Source: Aureimonas frigidaquae
GTDB taxonomy: Bacteria; Pseudomonadota; Alphaproteobacteria; Rhizobiales; Rhizobiaceae
Reading direction: 5' to 3'
DNA length: 59,692 nucleotides
NCBI RefSeq assembly: GCF_001463905.1
Contig: NZ_BBWR01000013.1
Span: 1-59,692, forward strand
Shown: piece after piece, positions 1-8,909 of the stretch
How the letters are laid out: each line of letters begins with the position of its first letter
Position numbering within the stretch: the stretch's first letter is position 1
The notes under the pieces: generated by a model
What the model was told of the DNA's origin: nothing
Database searches by the model: none
Seen by the model: the letters and a program-made list of their open reading frames with translations, nothing else
Translations under genes and position numbers: made by a program

Positions 1-99
1 CGGGCATAAGCAAGCGGGCGATAAGGGTGGTATGGGCGACGCACGGCGAATGAGGACGGCCCAGACGCAGGCCGTGATCCGATTGTAGACGCTGCGCCG

Positions 100-525
100 C
101 GAGCAGGCCACGAAAACAACGATGCCTTCGTTGGGCGCGGATGCTGGTGCCGCTGCGCTTTTAATAAGCGCTGGTCTTTGGACGTCGTGCTTGACCAGTT
201 CACGGATGGACCTGGCTTCCGCACCCTCACGTTTGGCGACGACTGCACGTGCGAATGCCTGACACTGATCGCGGACGCACATCGCGGTCGAGCACGCGGA
301 TTGTCTGCGATCTGGATGGGCTCTTGTTGCAGGGAGGGTACGACTAAGGATGATCGTCAGCGCCGATGGCAGCAAGTTCACCTCACGCGCCAACTTCGCT
401 CCTCCCGATCAGAAATGCGTCGAGGAGCGTACCATCGTGCTCGGCAAGCCGATGCAGAATGGGTTCGGTCTGCTGCGCAACGAACTTCTCAAACTAGGCC
501 TTGATCACCTCGCTTGGGACCACGT
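100..525 (+). pseudogene. Remnant of an IS3-family (IS407-like) transposase OrfB
   Basis: Several short reading-frame pieces match the DDE integrase core of IS3-family transposases in order. Around 110-165 one frame resembles the arginine-rich linker before the core. Around 168-215 another reads RWSLDVVLDQFTDGPGFR, the region of the first catalytic Asp. Around 350-375 comes a DGSKFTSRA-like piece (second Asp region, Gly replacing the usual Asn/Asp-Gly context), then around 445-470 GKPMQNGF and RNELLK, the stretch leading to the catalytic Glu. The pieces lie in different frames with stops between them, so the gene is inactive. No terminal inverted repeats or target duplications could be identified. 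The insertion is old, judging by the number of frame changes. Confidence 0.6.
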
Positions 526-1111
526 GGAAACCGACCTTTGGTGCGCCAACTTTGGCACCGACCGGCCGCATCCCCAGATCGCCCGTCAGACGCTGAACGA
601 GTTTGCCGGCACCTTCACCCGCGATGGCGGCTCGCATTGCGCTATTCCAGAACTTCCATGCAGGCGCACGCAGCTTCACCCACCCAGCAGGACAAGACCT
701 ATGACGGGAAATTCTGCAAATCTGGAAAGAACCCCGGGGAAACGTCATTCGCAGGGGATGTATGAGCGTTCGTCCTGGATGGCCGGCCAAGACCTCTCAT
801 ACTTGGCCGTCTCTTGCGGACGCTCTCAGCGACCGGAGCGGTGTCTTACCGGTACACCAGATGGAATCGCGGTCGCTGTGGCGGCCAGTTGCCCTTACCG
901 AGGGGCTTGACCATTTGTCGAATCGCTGCCGCGTGTTGTCACACCCGGGGTGAAGCATGCCCATACTGGAAAGAGGCATGGCGTTTTCGAAGCTCAGCTT
1001 AAACGCCATCACCCCACAGTGGGGCACATGAGGCTCGTATGCAGAGAGCCGGGACGACACGGCTCCCCAGGGTCGATTACATGCCGATCGAACGGATCGA
1101 CGGTAGCAGGG
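526..1111. other. Non-coding or decayed stretch
   Basis: Open frames exist on both strands but none has convincing protein character, a good ribosome-binding site or a family motif. The minus-strand frame ending near 494 has a somewhat protein-like C-terminal half but I do not recognise it. The region continues the decayed DNA around the IS3 remnant. Confidence 0.4.
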
Positions 1112-1585
1112 TCAGTTCGGCAGGCTCGCATTGCACGTCTGCATCGCGCCGACCTTCACCCGCTGTTCCCAATGGGGCCCGAGAATATCGCGCGCCGGTA
1201 CGGCATTCTTGTACCCGGGCTCGCCCTTGCGGAACATGCGTATCGAGAATGTCGTGTCGTAGGTGCCGGTATAGATGGTCGTTCCAGGATAGTAGGTGGA
1301 CTGGGCTGTGTTGCCATACAGGCTGGTCTGGACCGTGCCCCCGGTCTGATAGGTCGAGATGTTGTTCTGCGAACCGGCGCCGTCGATGATGTAACCGTCG
1401 AAGCCGGCTTTCAGTGTTTCGATAGCGGCGTTCATTTCCGCGACACGCGCAGATCCGATCGAACCGCATTCCGGGGCCGCAGCCGTGCGGATCAGCATGC
1501 TGTTCGCAGAAGTCCGAGTCGCGCCGGACTGAACGCAGCCGGACAGAGAAAGACAAGACAAGGCAATCACAAGAAGTTGGCGCAT
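1112..1585 (-). CDS. Small secreted lipoprotein of unknown function
   Basis: A 157-aa protein. The N-terminus is a lipoprotein signal peptide: MRQ, a hydrophobic run, then the lipobox LSGC with the acylated Cys at residue 17. The +2 residue is Val, so outer-membrane sorting is plausible. The mature part is rich in Ser, Thr, Gly and Tyr around the middle (a low-complexity stretch with repeated TYxxGTxxYT-like pieces) and ends in a Lys/Arg-containing segment. I recognise no enzymatic domain. The start at 1585 was chosen because a longer frame to 1798 has no signal peptide at its N-terminus and puts the lipobox far inside. It is transcribed away from uxuA, with about 280 bases of divergent control region between them. 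Confidence 0.7.
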   Translation of the reverse strand: MRQLLVIALSCLSLSGCVQSGATRTSANSMLIRTAAAPECGSIGSARVAEMNAAIETLKAGFDGYIIDGAGSQNNISTYQTGGTVQTSLYGNTAQSTYYPGTTIYTGTYDTTFSIRMFRKGEPGYKNAVPARDILGPHWEQRVKVGAMQTCNASLPN

Positions 1586-1868
1586 CACGAATCCATAAGC
1601 GTTTGACGCCTGCAGGTTCCGCGCGGGAGCGCGTCGTGTCCATAAACCTAGGGTTGGAGGGGTGAATGTTCGTGGAAAGCGCCCGGGTCGCGGTGGCCCT
1701 CCCATCTGGTCCGGTCTTGTGGACGGCGGGGTGGCCGTTGTTACCGTGACCGAGACAAGCGGGAAAAGCGGACAGCCCGATGGGGCATCAGCTTCCATAC
1801 TAGTCGCCGGCCCGTTATGAAGGGTGAACGGCCGCTGTGCCGGCGCGTCCTTTCAGGGGAGGTCACCT

Positions 1869-3104
1869 GTGCGACAGACTTGGCGTTGGTTCGGTCCGAA
1901 AGATCTGACCTCCATCGACGATATGAAGCAGGCCGGTGTGGAGGGCGTCGTCAGTGCGCTCCATCAGGAAGCCACCGGAGCGGTCTGGACGCGGGAGGCG
2001 ATCGCCCAGCGTCAGGCCGAGATCGGGCTCTGCAAGGATGGCAGTCCGTCCGGCCTTGCCTGGGAGGTGGTGGAAAGCCTACCCGTTTCCGAAGACATCA
2101 AGAAGCAGCGCGGCGACTGGCGCGCGCATATCGAGAACTACAAGGTCAGCCTCGCCAATCTGAAGGCGCAGGGGCTCGAGACCATCTGCTACAATTTCAT
2201 GCCCGTCCTGGATTGGACGCGAACAGACCTTACCTTTCGCCTGGGCCATGGCGGCACCTGCATGCGCTTCGATATCGTGGACTTCGCCGCCTTCGATATC
2301 CACATTCTGGAGCGTCCCGGCGCAGCGGAGTCCTTCGGACCGGAGCTTGCCGAGGCCGCAGGTGAGCGTTACGCCACAATGAGCGATGCGCGCCGGCGCG
2401 AACTTTCCGACAATGTCACGGCCGGTCTGCCGGGCGCCACGGAGCATATGTCGAGGGAGGATGTCCGCCGGCATCTTGCCGAGTACGATGCGATCGACCC
2501 GGAAGGGCTGCGCCGCCATTACATCGCCTTTCTGGAGGAGGTGGCGCCCGTTGCCGAAAAGCTCGGCATGCGGCTCTGCTGCCATCCCGACGATCCGCCT
2601 TTCCCGCTGCTCGGCCTGCCGCGCATCATGTCGACGGCCGACGATTACGCGTCGATCCTGTCGGCGGTGGACAGCCCCGCCAACGGCATGACCCTGTGCT
2701 CGGGTTCGCTCGGGGCACGGCCGGACAACGATCTTCCCGCAATCATGCGACGGTTCGGCCCCCGGGTGCATTTCCTGCATTTGCGCAACGTCACGCTGGA
2801 GACGCCCGGCATCCCGGCCTCCTTCCACGAGGCCGAGCACCTGCGTGGCAATACCGACATGGTGGCGCTCATCGCGGAGATCGTGGCGGAAGAAGCGCGG
2901 CGCAAGGCGGAAGGCCGGGCCGACCATCAGATCCCCATGCGGCCGGATCACGGGCAGGACATCATCGACGATCTGAAGCGGCGCGGCCAGCCCGGCTACC
3001 CGACGATCGGGCGGTTGAAAGGCCTGGCCGAGCTGCGGGGCATCATGACGGCTCTGACCCATCCACGCTATGGCCTGGCGGGGCAGGGGGTGGCTTCCGC
3101 CTAG
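1869..3104 (+). CDS. uxuA: Mannonate dehydratase (EC 4.2.1.8)
   Basis: 411 aa, full length for UxuA. The enzyme dehydrates D-mannonate to 2-keto-3-deoxy-D-gluconate in hexuronate (glucuronate) catabolism and is a Mn2+-dependent TIM-barrel cytosolic enzyme. The characteristic N-terminus VRQTWRWFGP is followed by CYNFMPVLDWTRTDL (about residues 107-121), HPDDPPFPLLGLPRI (about 240-255) and a C-terminal RPDHG motif, all family signatures. The start is GTG: a strong AGGGGAGG ribosome-binding site lies 6-7 bases upstream, and the known family N-terminus begins exactly there. An upstream ATG at 1824 would add 15 unrelated residues. It is convergent with the FadR-type regulator 16 bases downstream, which probably controls it. 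No uxuB or uxaC is present in the window. Confidence 0.93.
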   Translation: MRQTWRWFGPKDLTSIDDMKQAGVEGVVSALHQEATGAVWTREAIAQRQAEIGLCKDGSPSGLAWEVVESLPVSEDIKKQRGDWRAHIENYKVSLANLKAQGLETICYNFMPVLDWTRTDLTFRLGHGGTCMRFDIVDFAAFDIHILERPGAAESFGPELAEAAGERYATMSDARRRELSDNVTAGLPGATEHMSREDVRRHLAEYDAIDPEGLRRHYIAFLEEVAPVAEKLGMRLCCHPDDPPFPLLGLPRIMSTADDYASILSAVDSPANGMTLCSGSLGARPDNDLPAIMRRFGPRVHFLHLRNVTLETPGIPASFHEAEHLRGNTDMVALIAEIVAEEARRKAEGRADHQIPMRPDHGQDIIDDLKRRGQPGYPTIGRLKGLAELRGIMTALTHPRYGLAGQGVASA

Positions 3105-3120
3105 TGCGCGGTGGGAGCTG

Positions 3121-3807
3121 TCAGGCCTCCTGTTCCCACCGGCGCAGGGAGGTCAGAAGATGGGCGGCGAGTTCGCCGGAGGCACGCAGGCTGTCGCGGG
3201 AGCGCAGCGCCTCGACGATGCGGGCATGCTCGTCATAGGCGGCGCGCCAACCCTGGTGACTGTCGAAATGTTCGCGAAACTGGGCGGAGAGGGGGCTGAA
3301 GCGGGCTTCGAACAGTTCCCCGACCAGCCGCGTCATGACGGCATTCCCCGACAGGCCGGTGATTTCCATATGGAACAGGCGATCATTGTCCAGCGGGCTG
3401 CGCCCTTCGGCGATATCGCGGCTCATGGCGGCCAGGATCGCGTCCAGCCGGGCGATGCCCGCGCTGTCCGAGCGGGCACAGGCGAGCGGAATGGCCGCGG
3501 TCTCGATGGCGATCCGCGCTTCCATGATTTCGATCGGCGAGTCCCCATGCGGGCGCGTGCGCGATGCAGCGGCGCCGAGGTAATAGATGCCCGACCCCAT
3601 CCGGATTTCGACCGTGCCTTCGATCTCGAGCGCGATCAAGGCTTCCCGAAGGGAGGGGCGGGAGACGCCGAGCTGCTGGGCCAAGTCCCGCTCCGGTGGC
3701 AGGCGGCCGCCCGTTTCGAGCGCCCGCTCCGCGATCAGGTCGCGGATCTGATCGGCGATCTGCTGGTAAAGGCGCCGCGGTTCGGCGGCCGGACTGTGGA
3801 TCGACAT
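3121..3807 (-). CDS. GntR-family (FadR subfamily) transcriptional regulator, likely of hexuronate genes
   Basis: 228 aa. The N-terminal winged helix-turn-helix spans about residues 10-75, with the GntR signature PPERDLAQQLGVSRPSLREAL at about 37-57. It is followed by an all-helical FCD effector domain, in which an Asp/His arrangement (DNDRLFHMEI near 130-140) is typical of metal-dependent carboxylate sensing. It resembles UxuR/ExuR/LldR-like FadR regulators that bind sugar acids. The position tail-to-tail with uxuA supports a role in controlling mannonate/hexuronate use, which is inference. The start at 3807 has a GAGG-type ribosome-binding site close upstream and begins just before the DNA-binding domain; a longer frame to 3918 adds a non-conserved Arg/His-rich tail. 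Confidence 0.85.
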   Translation of the reverse strand: MSIHSPAAEPRRLYQQIADQIRDLIAERALETGGRLPPERDLAQQLGVSRPSLREALIALEIEGTVEIRMGSGIYYLGAAASRTRPHGDSPIEIMEARIAIETAAIPLACARSDSAGIARLDAILAAMSRDIAEGRSPLDNDRLFHMEITGLSGNAVMTRLVGELFEARFSPLSAQFREHFDSHQGWRAAYDEHARIVEALRSRDSLRASGELAAHLLTSLRRWEQEA

Positions 3808-3984
3808 AAGGCCTCGCTCGGGCGAACCATGGGGTTCGCTGGATGAATGCCGGATCGGCTCTGCGCTGTCCAATGCATTCGGGCATCGCGCGTGGCAACC
3901 GCGTTGCCTATGATCCAAAGTTGAGTCGATAGACAGCTTCGTTTATCAGACCTTGATCATCGGACAGTTTCCGGAGCGCGTTTC

Positions 3985-4299
3985 ATGAGGGCAGAGAAGA
4001 TCGCGGGGCTGCTCAGCGCCTTCGTCGAGACGCGCGATCTGCGGAACCTGACGCAGGAGGAAACGGACGAACTGGGCGGGATGTTCGTCGCGCTCCTGGA
4101 CGCACGCGTCGAATGCAACGCGGATGCCGAGACGCTTCTGGCCTGGCAGTCGGACCTGTTGCAGGCCCTGGTCATGGCCGTCGAATCCGGGCGGCTCAGC
4201 ATCGAGCCGCTGGATGTCCTGCGCTACTCCGTCGAGTTGGCCGAGAATGTCATTGCCTTCCTGGGCCGCGGCCCCCTTGCCCTGGAGCATCGCGGCTGA
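3985..4299 (+). CDS. Small hypothetical protein
   Basis: 104 aa, mostly helical, rich in Leu and Glu, no signal peptide, membrane segment or cysteine cluster beyond a single Cys. Amphipathic heptads run through SAFVETRDLRNLTQEETDEL and the C-terminal half. I do not recognise the family. It lies between the divergent regulator gene and the convergent COG0523 GTPase (25 bases to its stop). The opposite strand is also open (3946-4440) but that frame is Arg/Pro-rich and reads like a shadow. Confidence 0.5.
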   Translation: MRAEKIAGLLSAFVETRDLRNLTQEETDELGGMFVALLDARVECNADAETLLAWQSDLLQALVMAVESGRLSIEPLDVLRYSVELAENVIAFLGRGPLALEHRG

Positions 4300-4324
4300 T
4301 CCTGGAACAGCGTGGAAGCGCCCG

Positions 4325-5524
4325 TTACGTACGGTCGGGCCAGGCGGCGAAGGGATCGCGCAGGCTGCGCCATGCGGCAGGCGTGAAACTCTCGGCCGGA
4401 AGCAGGCAGGCATCGAGATCGCGTCGGATGGCGGCCTCATTCATCGGCTGTGTGCCGATGAAGACGATCTCCTGGCGCCGGTCGCCCCATTCGGGATGCA
4501 TGATGCCCTCCATCATGCGGCGCCATTCCGGAAAGTCGGGCCGTGCCGCTGCCGGGACGCTGGCCCACCAGCGCCCCAGGCGTGTCGTGCGGACCTGGGC
4601 GCCGGCCTGGCTGATCTCTCCCACATGGTCGGGCCGGGTCGCCAGCCAGAATAGTCCCTTGGCCCGCACGACCCCCGGCCAGGACCGGCCGATAAAGTCC
4701 TGGAAGGCTGCCGGGTCGAAGGGCCGCCGGGCGCGGTAGACGAAGGAGCCGATGCCGTATTCCTCCGTTTCGGGAACATGATCCCCAAACCCGTTCAACT
4801 CCTTGTACCAGAGGGGATGCTCCTGCGCGCGCTCGAGGTCGAAACGGCCGGTTCCGAGCACCTCCTGCAGCGCCACGTTCGCAAAGTCCGTCTCCAGGAT
4901 GCGGGCGACAGGGTTCAGAGCCTTGACGATCTGCCGCGCAGCGGACAGGTCCGCCGGAGAGGCGTCGCTGACCTTGTTCAGAATGATGACATCGGCGAAC
5001 TCGATCTGTTCGACGATCAGGTCGATGAGGGTCCGGTCGTCGCCGGCACCGAGGGATTCGCCCCTGTCGCGCAGAAGATCGGCGGAGCCGTAGTCCGACA
5101 GGAGGCGCGCGGCATCGACGACGGTTACCATCGTGTCGAGCCGCGCCAGATCGGACAGGCTGGCCCCGTTCTCGTCGCGGAAGTCGAAGGTGGCGGCGAC
5201 GGGCAGAGGCTCGGCGATGCCTGTCGACTCGATGATCAGGTAGTCGAAGCGGCCTTCCTCCGCCAGCTTGCGCACTTCGATCAAAAGATCGTCCCGCAGG
5301 GTGCAGCAGATGCAGCCATTCGTCATTTCGACGAGGCGCTCGTCGGTGCGTGACAGCTCGGCCCCGCCGTCGCGGATCAGTGTGGCATCGATGTTGACTT
5401 CGCTCATATCGTTGACGATCACCGCGACACGCATGCCCTCGCGATTGGCGAGAATATGGTTGAGAAGCGTCGTTTTGCCGGATCCGAGAAAGCCGGACAG
5501 GACAGTGACGGGAAGACGGGACAT
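4325..5524 (-). CDS. zigA: COG0523-family GTPase, putative zinc metallochaperone (ZigA/YciC-like)
   Basis: 399 aa. The CobW/HypB/UreG-like P-loop GTPase domain begins at once: [13 protein letters not shown] (11-23), then the metal-binding CxCC motif as CICC at 71-74 (NGCICCTLR), then an ESTGIAEP switch region and an NKVS guanine-specificity motif. The C-terminal CobW_C domain ends near residue 385. Members of this clade are induced by zinc starvation and are thought to deliver zinc to client enzymes. The Zur-box-like palindrome 27-46 bases upstream supports the zinc-responsive clade rather than cobalamin (CobW) or nitrile hydratase activators. The start ATG at 5524 is correct because the P-loop follows directly. 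Confidence 0.88.
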   Translation of the reverse strand: MSRLPVTVLSGFLGSGKTTLLNHILANREGMRVAVIVNDMSEVNIDATLIRDGGAELSRTDERLVEMTNGCICCTLRDDLLIEVRKLAEEGRFDYLIIESTGIAEPLPVAATFDFRDENGASLSDLARLDTMVTVVDAARLLSDYGSADLLRDRGESLGAGDDRTLIDLIVEQIEFADVIILNKVSDASPADLSAARQIVKALNPVARILETDFANVALQEVLGTGRFDLERAQEHPLWYKELNGFGDHVPETEEYGIGSFVYRARRPFDPAAFQDFIGRSWPGVVRAKGLFWLATRPDHVGEISQAGAQVRTTRLGRWWASVPAAARPDFPEWRRMMEGIMHPEWGDRRQEIVFIGTQPMNEAAIRRDLDACLLPAESFTPAAWRSLRDPFAAWPDRT

Positions 5525-5550
5525 GAGCGAACTCCTGCTGATGCAAATTT

Positions 5551-5570
5551 TGTTACGTTATAACGTTACA
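5551..5570. promoter_or_regulatory. Zur-box-like operator of the COG0523 GTPase gene
   Basis: The 20-mer TGTTACGTTATAACGTTACA is a near-perfect inverted repeat: the inner ACGTTATAACGT is fully palindromic and only one symmetric pair outside it breaks the symmetry. It matches the GTTATAAC-centred boxes bound by alphaproteobacterial Zur. It lies 27-46 bases before the ATG of the GTPase, so a repressor there would cover the promoter. The binding protein is inferred from the site and the downstream gene. Confidence 0.72.
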
Positions 5571-5597
5571 AATAAGGCATCGCAAGGCGCTGATCTG

Positions 5598-6458
5598 TCA
5601 GCGGCGGGGACTGAGACTGGCAAGCCCGGCGCCCCCGACGATCAGAAGCGCCGCAAGGCCGATGGCAAGGCTGGCCGGCGCCAGCCCGGTCAGGACCAGA
5701 AGAAGCGTCGAGGCGAGCGGCGCCAGATAGGACAGGGCGCCGAGAAGCGGCAGGTTGCCGTGCTTGGTCGCATGATCCCAGGCCAGGAAGGCCAGGCCCA
5801 CCGGCCCGATGCCCAGAAGGACGATCGCACCCCACTGCAAGGCGTCGGGCCGGACGCTGTCCTCCAGGGCGAAATGCAGGAGCCCGCCGGCCAGCGCGAC
5901 AGCGCCGCAGACACCGACGAGCATCTCGCTCGGCACCTGTGAGAAACGCCGATTGGCGACGGAATAGCCGGACCAGATGAGGGCGCAGGCGCCCGCCGCC
6001 GCGTAGCCCGACAGGCTGCCGGCATCCTGGATCGGGGCGCTTCCATCGGCGAAGATGAGGGCGGTTCCCAGAAGCCCCATGGCGGCGCCCGCCAGGTGCC
6101 GGGCGCGCAAAGACTGGCCGCCGGGCAGCCACGCCGCCATCAGGACGATGAGGAGCGGCCACAGATAGGCGATCAAGCTTGCCCGCGCCGGGGGGATGGT
6201 GGCCAGCGCATAGAAATACAGCGCATGATACAAGAACAGCGCGCAGAAGGCGGTCAACCAGGGCGCAAGCGGCTGGCGCAGCCGCTCCAGCGCCGCCCGT
6301 CCACGCAGGGCCAGGACCAGCATGCCGGCCAGAAAGGCCACGCCGAAGCTCAAGGCCAGGACCTGCAACGGCGGTATGCCCCGGGTGGCCACGGTCAGGA
6401 GGGCCAGGACAGCCCAGAAGCCTATGGCGGTAACGCCGACCATCGTTGCTCCGACCAT
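5598..6458 (-). CDS. EamA/DMT-superfamily inner-membrane transporter
   Basis: About 286 aa with ten predicted transmembrane helices arranged as two EamA repeats of five. This is the usual layout of drug/metabolite transporters (RhaT/YdcZ/YedA-like exporters of amino acids or small metabolites). There is no signal peptide. The ATG at 6458 has an AAGGG ribosome-binding site at good spacing; an in-frame ATG at 6482 would add eight residues and has a poorer site. It lies 97 bases downstream of the AraC-type regulator in the same direction, so the two are probably co-transcribed and the regulator may sense the exported compound. Substrate unknown. Confidence 0.8.
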   Translation of the reverse strand: MVGATMVGVTAIGFWAVLALLTVATRGIPPLQVLALSFGVAFLAGMLVLALRGRAALERLRQPLAPWLTAFCALFLYHALYFYALATIPPARASLIAYLWPLLIVLMAAWLPGGQSLRARHLAGAAMGLLGTALIFADGSAPIQDAGSLSGYAAAGACALIWSGYSVANRRFSQVPSEMLVGVCGAVALAGGLLHFALEDSVRPDALQWGAIVLLGIGPVGLAFLAWDHATKHGNLPLLGALSYLAPLASTLLLVLTGLAPASLAIGLAALLIVGGAGLASLSPRR

Positions 6459-6555
6459 GACCGGCCCTTTTCTGTACTGCATTCGACTGCGAGCCTGTCT
6501 GCCCCATCAGGGGGTGCCTGTCTTGGCATATCCTGCCACGTTGCCGGCAGATCCT

Positions 6556-7287
6556 TCAGGATCGCATCGCTCTGCGTATTGCCGCAGGCGTGGTGCTGCG
6601 CGCGCGCCGGAAGATGCGCGTGGCGCTGCTCTGATCACCCAGGCCGCACCGGGCGGCGATCTCGGCGATGGAAAGGGCAGGGTCCCGCAGAAGCGCCTCC
6701 GCCTTGTCCAGCCGAAGGGCGGTCAGGGCCTCGTGCGGGGTCGTATCGCGGCGGCTGCGGAATGCCGCATGAAGCCGCGTGACGCTGAGACCAGCGGCAC
6801 GGGCAATGTCGGTGCTGCGGATCGGCTCACCCAGCCGCTGCGCCATGAAGTGCAGCGCGCGCCGGAGGGCCAGCTCCACCCTGTCCGGGGCTCCGGCGGG
6901 CAGGCAGGCCGCCTCCAGCACCAGGGTCGCGAAAGCGTCGATGCCATCGCGCGTCCTGAACGGTGCAGCCCCCGCCGCCCGGTGGCGCATTGCGGCCAAC
7001 TGCATGAGGGCGCGCAGGTCCGGGCCGATGGGAAAGAAGGGGGGCGCATCTGCTTGCAGCCGGTCGGCGGGCAGGTCCAGCACCAGGAAGGCATTGGCAC
7101 CGGGCGCGGCGAAGGCATGCTGCGCACCGGCCGGCACGAAGGCGGCCAGATCGCCCGCCACCGCGCCGCCCCGCCGCTCGGTCTCGATCTCCAGGCGGCC
7201 GCGCAGCGGCAGGATGATGTGATGATAGGCGTGCCGGTGATGCGCCACCTCGCCGGCATAGCTGCGGATTTCCACCACCGTGCCCAT
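6556..7287 (-). CDS. AraC-family transcriptional regulator with cupin sensor domain
   Basis: 243 aa. An N-terminal cupin-like fold (about residues 1-90) includes HHRHAYHHIILPLRGRLEIE, typical of metal- or ligand-binding AraC sensor domains. A C-terminal AraC/XylS double helix-turn-helix (about 145-240) carries STDIARAAGLSVTRLHAAFR and IAEIAARCGLGDQSSATRIF. It is upstream of and co-oriented with the EamA transporter, so local control of that exporter is likely. Full length; the start ATG at 7287 directly precedes the sensor domain. Confidence 0.85.
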   Translation of the reverse strand: MGTVVEIRSYAGEVAHHRHAYHHIILPLRGRLEIETERRGGAVAGDLAAFVPAGAQHAFAAPGANAFLVLDLPADRLQADAPPFFPIGPDLRALMQLAAMRHRAAGAAPFRTRDGIDAFATLVLEAACLPAGAPDRVELALRRALHFMAQRLGEPIRSTDIARAAGLSVTRLHAAFRSRRDTTPHEALTALRLDKAEALLRDPALSIAEIAARCGLGDQSSATRIFRRARSTTPAAIRRAMRS

Positions 7288-7406
7288 GGATCAGACCTTC
7301 CACGCCGCGTTTCCGTGCAGCCGATTAGCACGCCGCCCGCAGGGCCGACAGAAGGATCCGCCGGCCGGACGGTCAGGCCTGACCTTCCAGGGCGGCCTCA
7401 CGCGTC

Positions 7407-8627
7407 TTAGACGGAAAGTTGCCGGCGGATGATATCGCTGCGATGGCGAAAGACGCTGTCACGCGTCAGATGGGCGGCCGACGCGCCGGCGGCGCGGATC
7501 AGTGCGGCGAGCTGCTGACGGTCGCCCGCCAATGTCTCGACAGCCTGGCCAAGAGCCTGCGTGTCCCCGCGCGGGATCAGCACGCCGGCGCCTTGTTCAT
7601 TTACCAGTTCGGCGGAATAGGGATCACGGTAGCCGACCAGGGGCGTGGCGGAATGCAGGCTTTCGATCAGATTGCGGGGCGATTCATCGCTGAGGTGGCA
7701 GAACAGGAGGAGATGCGCTTGGCGATAGGCTTCGCGCACGCGGGCCGGATCGGTGACGAAACCCTCGAAGACGATGTCGCGCCCGCTTAGCCCCGCCGCC
7801 GCCGCAGCCGATTGCATGGCACCGAGCATCTCGCCATCGCCGAGCCAGCGCGCCTCGAAGGCGATACCACGCCCTTTGAGCCAGGCCAGCGTGGCGACCC
7901 AGTCGAGCGGACCCTTCATGGGGGCGGCGCGTCCGCAGTAGACGATGCGCAGCGATTCGGTCAGCGCGCCAGCGGCCTTGGCCTGCGTGCCGGCGGCATC
8001 GAGGCGGTCTTCCTGCGTGAAATGAATGTCTTCGACCTGATGCGGATTGCGGGCCACCGGCTTGAAATGGCGGTAGACCGTGGCCCCATGCAGAAGGCTG
8101 AGTTCGGCGCCGCGCACCGCCCGCTTCTCGTTGCGGGCCATGACCGTGGCGCGGATGGCGGCCTTGAGACGTGTGGAGACGGAATTGCCGACTTCAGCCC
8201 GCACCACCTGGGATTCGACACGGTCGAACCAGACCGCGTGGGCGATGCCGTGGCGGCGCGCGACCGATGCTGCGATCTCTCCCGGATCGCCGATCCAGCC
8301 GCCATAGGGGAAGGTGTGATACTGCGTGTCGCGCATCAGGGCGAGCAGCCTGTCCGCCACGGCCTTTCGCTCGCGCAGATAGACCTTCAGATCATAGGTG
8401 TTGGGCAGGGGAACCAGCGTGATGCCCGGCGCCTCAATGCCATGGGCCCCGGCATCCTCCCACCCCTGCGGCGGCGGTCCGTCATGGCAGATGGAAAAGG
8501 CGGCGAGGCGGGCGAAATTCTCTTTCCAGGCGAGGAGCCCCGATATGGTCTGCCGCTCCACGAACAGGCGACCGGCCTGCCGGTACATGGGCGCGCTGAA
8601 CCCCAGAAGAAGAGAATTGTCGGACAT
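7407..8627 (-). CDS. Glycosyltransferase family 1/4-like protein
   Basis: 406 aa. The C-terminal half has the GT-B (GT4) nucleotide-sugar domain: IVYCGRAAPMKGPLDWV (about 235-251), an ARWLGDGEM turn and the acidic SDESPRNLIESLHSATPLVG motif (about 325-345, the EX7E-like region). The N-terminal half is a less conserved acceptor domain. No membrane segment is apparent, so it probably acts at the cytosolic membrane face on polysaccharide or lipid acceptors. The start at 8627 (MSDNSLLLGF) was chosen because the frame further upstream is Cys/Pro/Arg-rich and reads into the exonuclease III promoter region. It stands alone; the manC and phosphomannomutase genes 15 kb away may supply a sugar donor, but that is speculation. 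Confidence 0.78.
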   Translation of the reverse strand: MSDNSLLLGFSAPMYRQAGRLFVERQTISGLLAWKENFARLAAFSICHDGPPPQGWEDAGAHGIEAPGITLVPLPNTYDLKVYLRERKAVADRLLALMRDTQYHTFPYGGWIGDPGEIAASVARRHGIAHAVWFDRVESQVVRAEVGNSVSTRLKAAIRATVMARNEKRAVRGAELSLLHGATVYRHFKPVARNPHQVEDIHFTQEDRLDAAGTQAKAAGALTESLRIVYCGRAAPMKGPLDWVATLAWLKGRGIAFEARWLGDGEMLGAMQSAAAAAGLSGRDIVFEGFVTDPARVREAYRQAHLLLFCHLSDESPRNLIESLHSATPLVGYRDPYSAELVNEQGAGVLIPRGDTQALGQAVETLAGDRQQLAALIRAAGASAAHLTRDSVFRHRSDIIRRQLSV

Positions 8628-8909
8628 GGCGCAGCAAACATTCCCGAACGAAGGGTTGAGCCCGCGCAGACGGGCGCGGTCGCCGGGCGGGGTGCCCGTG
8701 ATCCACCAAGGATAGGGGGCGCTCTTGCCGGTGCACAGGCCGTGGCATGCGCAATGGGGATAGGGTCGGCGTGCCAATTGTGGGGGTGGGGATCATCCGA
8801 CCGGCTCAAGCGGGGCTTGCCACAGATGATCGGCGCGCCCCCATCGACGCGGGCCCGCCCCCGCGCTAGCTCCCGCAATGCCAGGGGCAGACGGAGGCGA
8901 TCGGCGGCG

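Noticed and set aside
3946-4440. Minus-strand frame opposite the small hypothetical gene at 3985
   Set aside because: Pro/Arg-rich start and overlap with the GTPase gene end; the plus-strand frame has more natural composition.
7812-8909. Long open frame in phase with exonuclease III, extending its start by over 1 kb
   Set aside because: It is antisense to the well-supported glycosyltransferase; the exonuclease family N-terminus begins at the GTG at 8910 with a ribosome-binding site.
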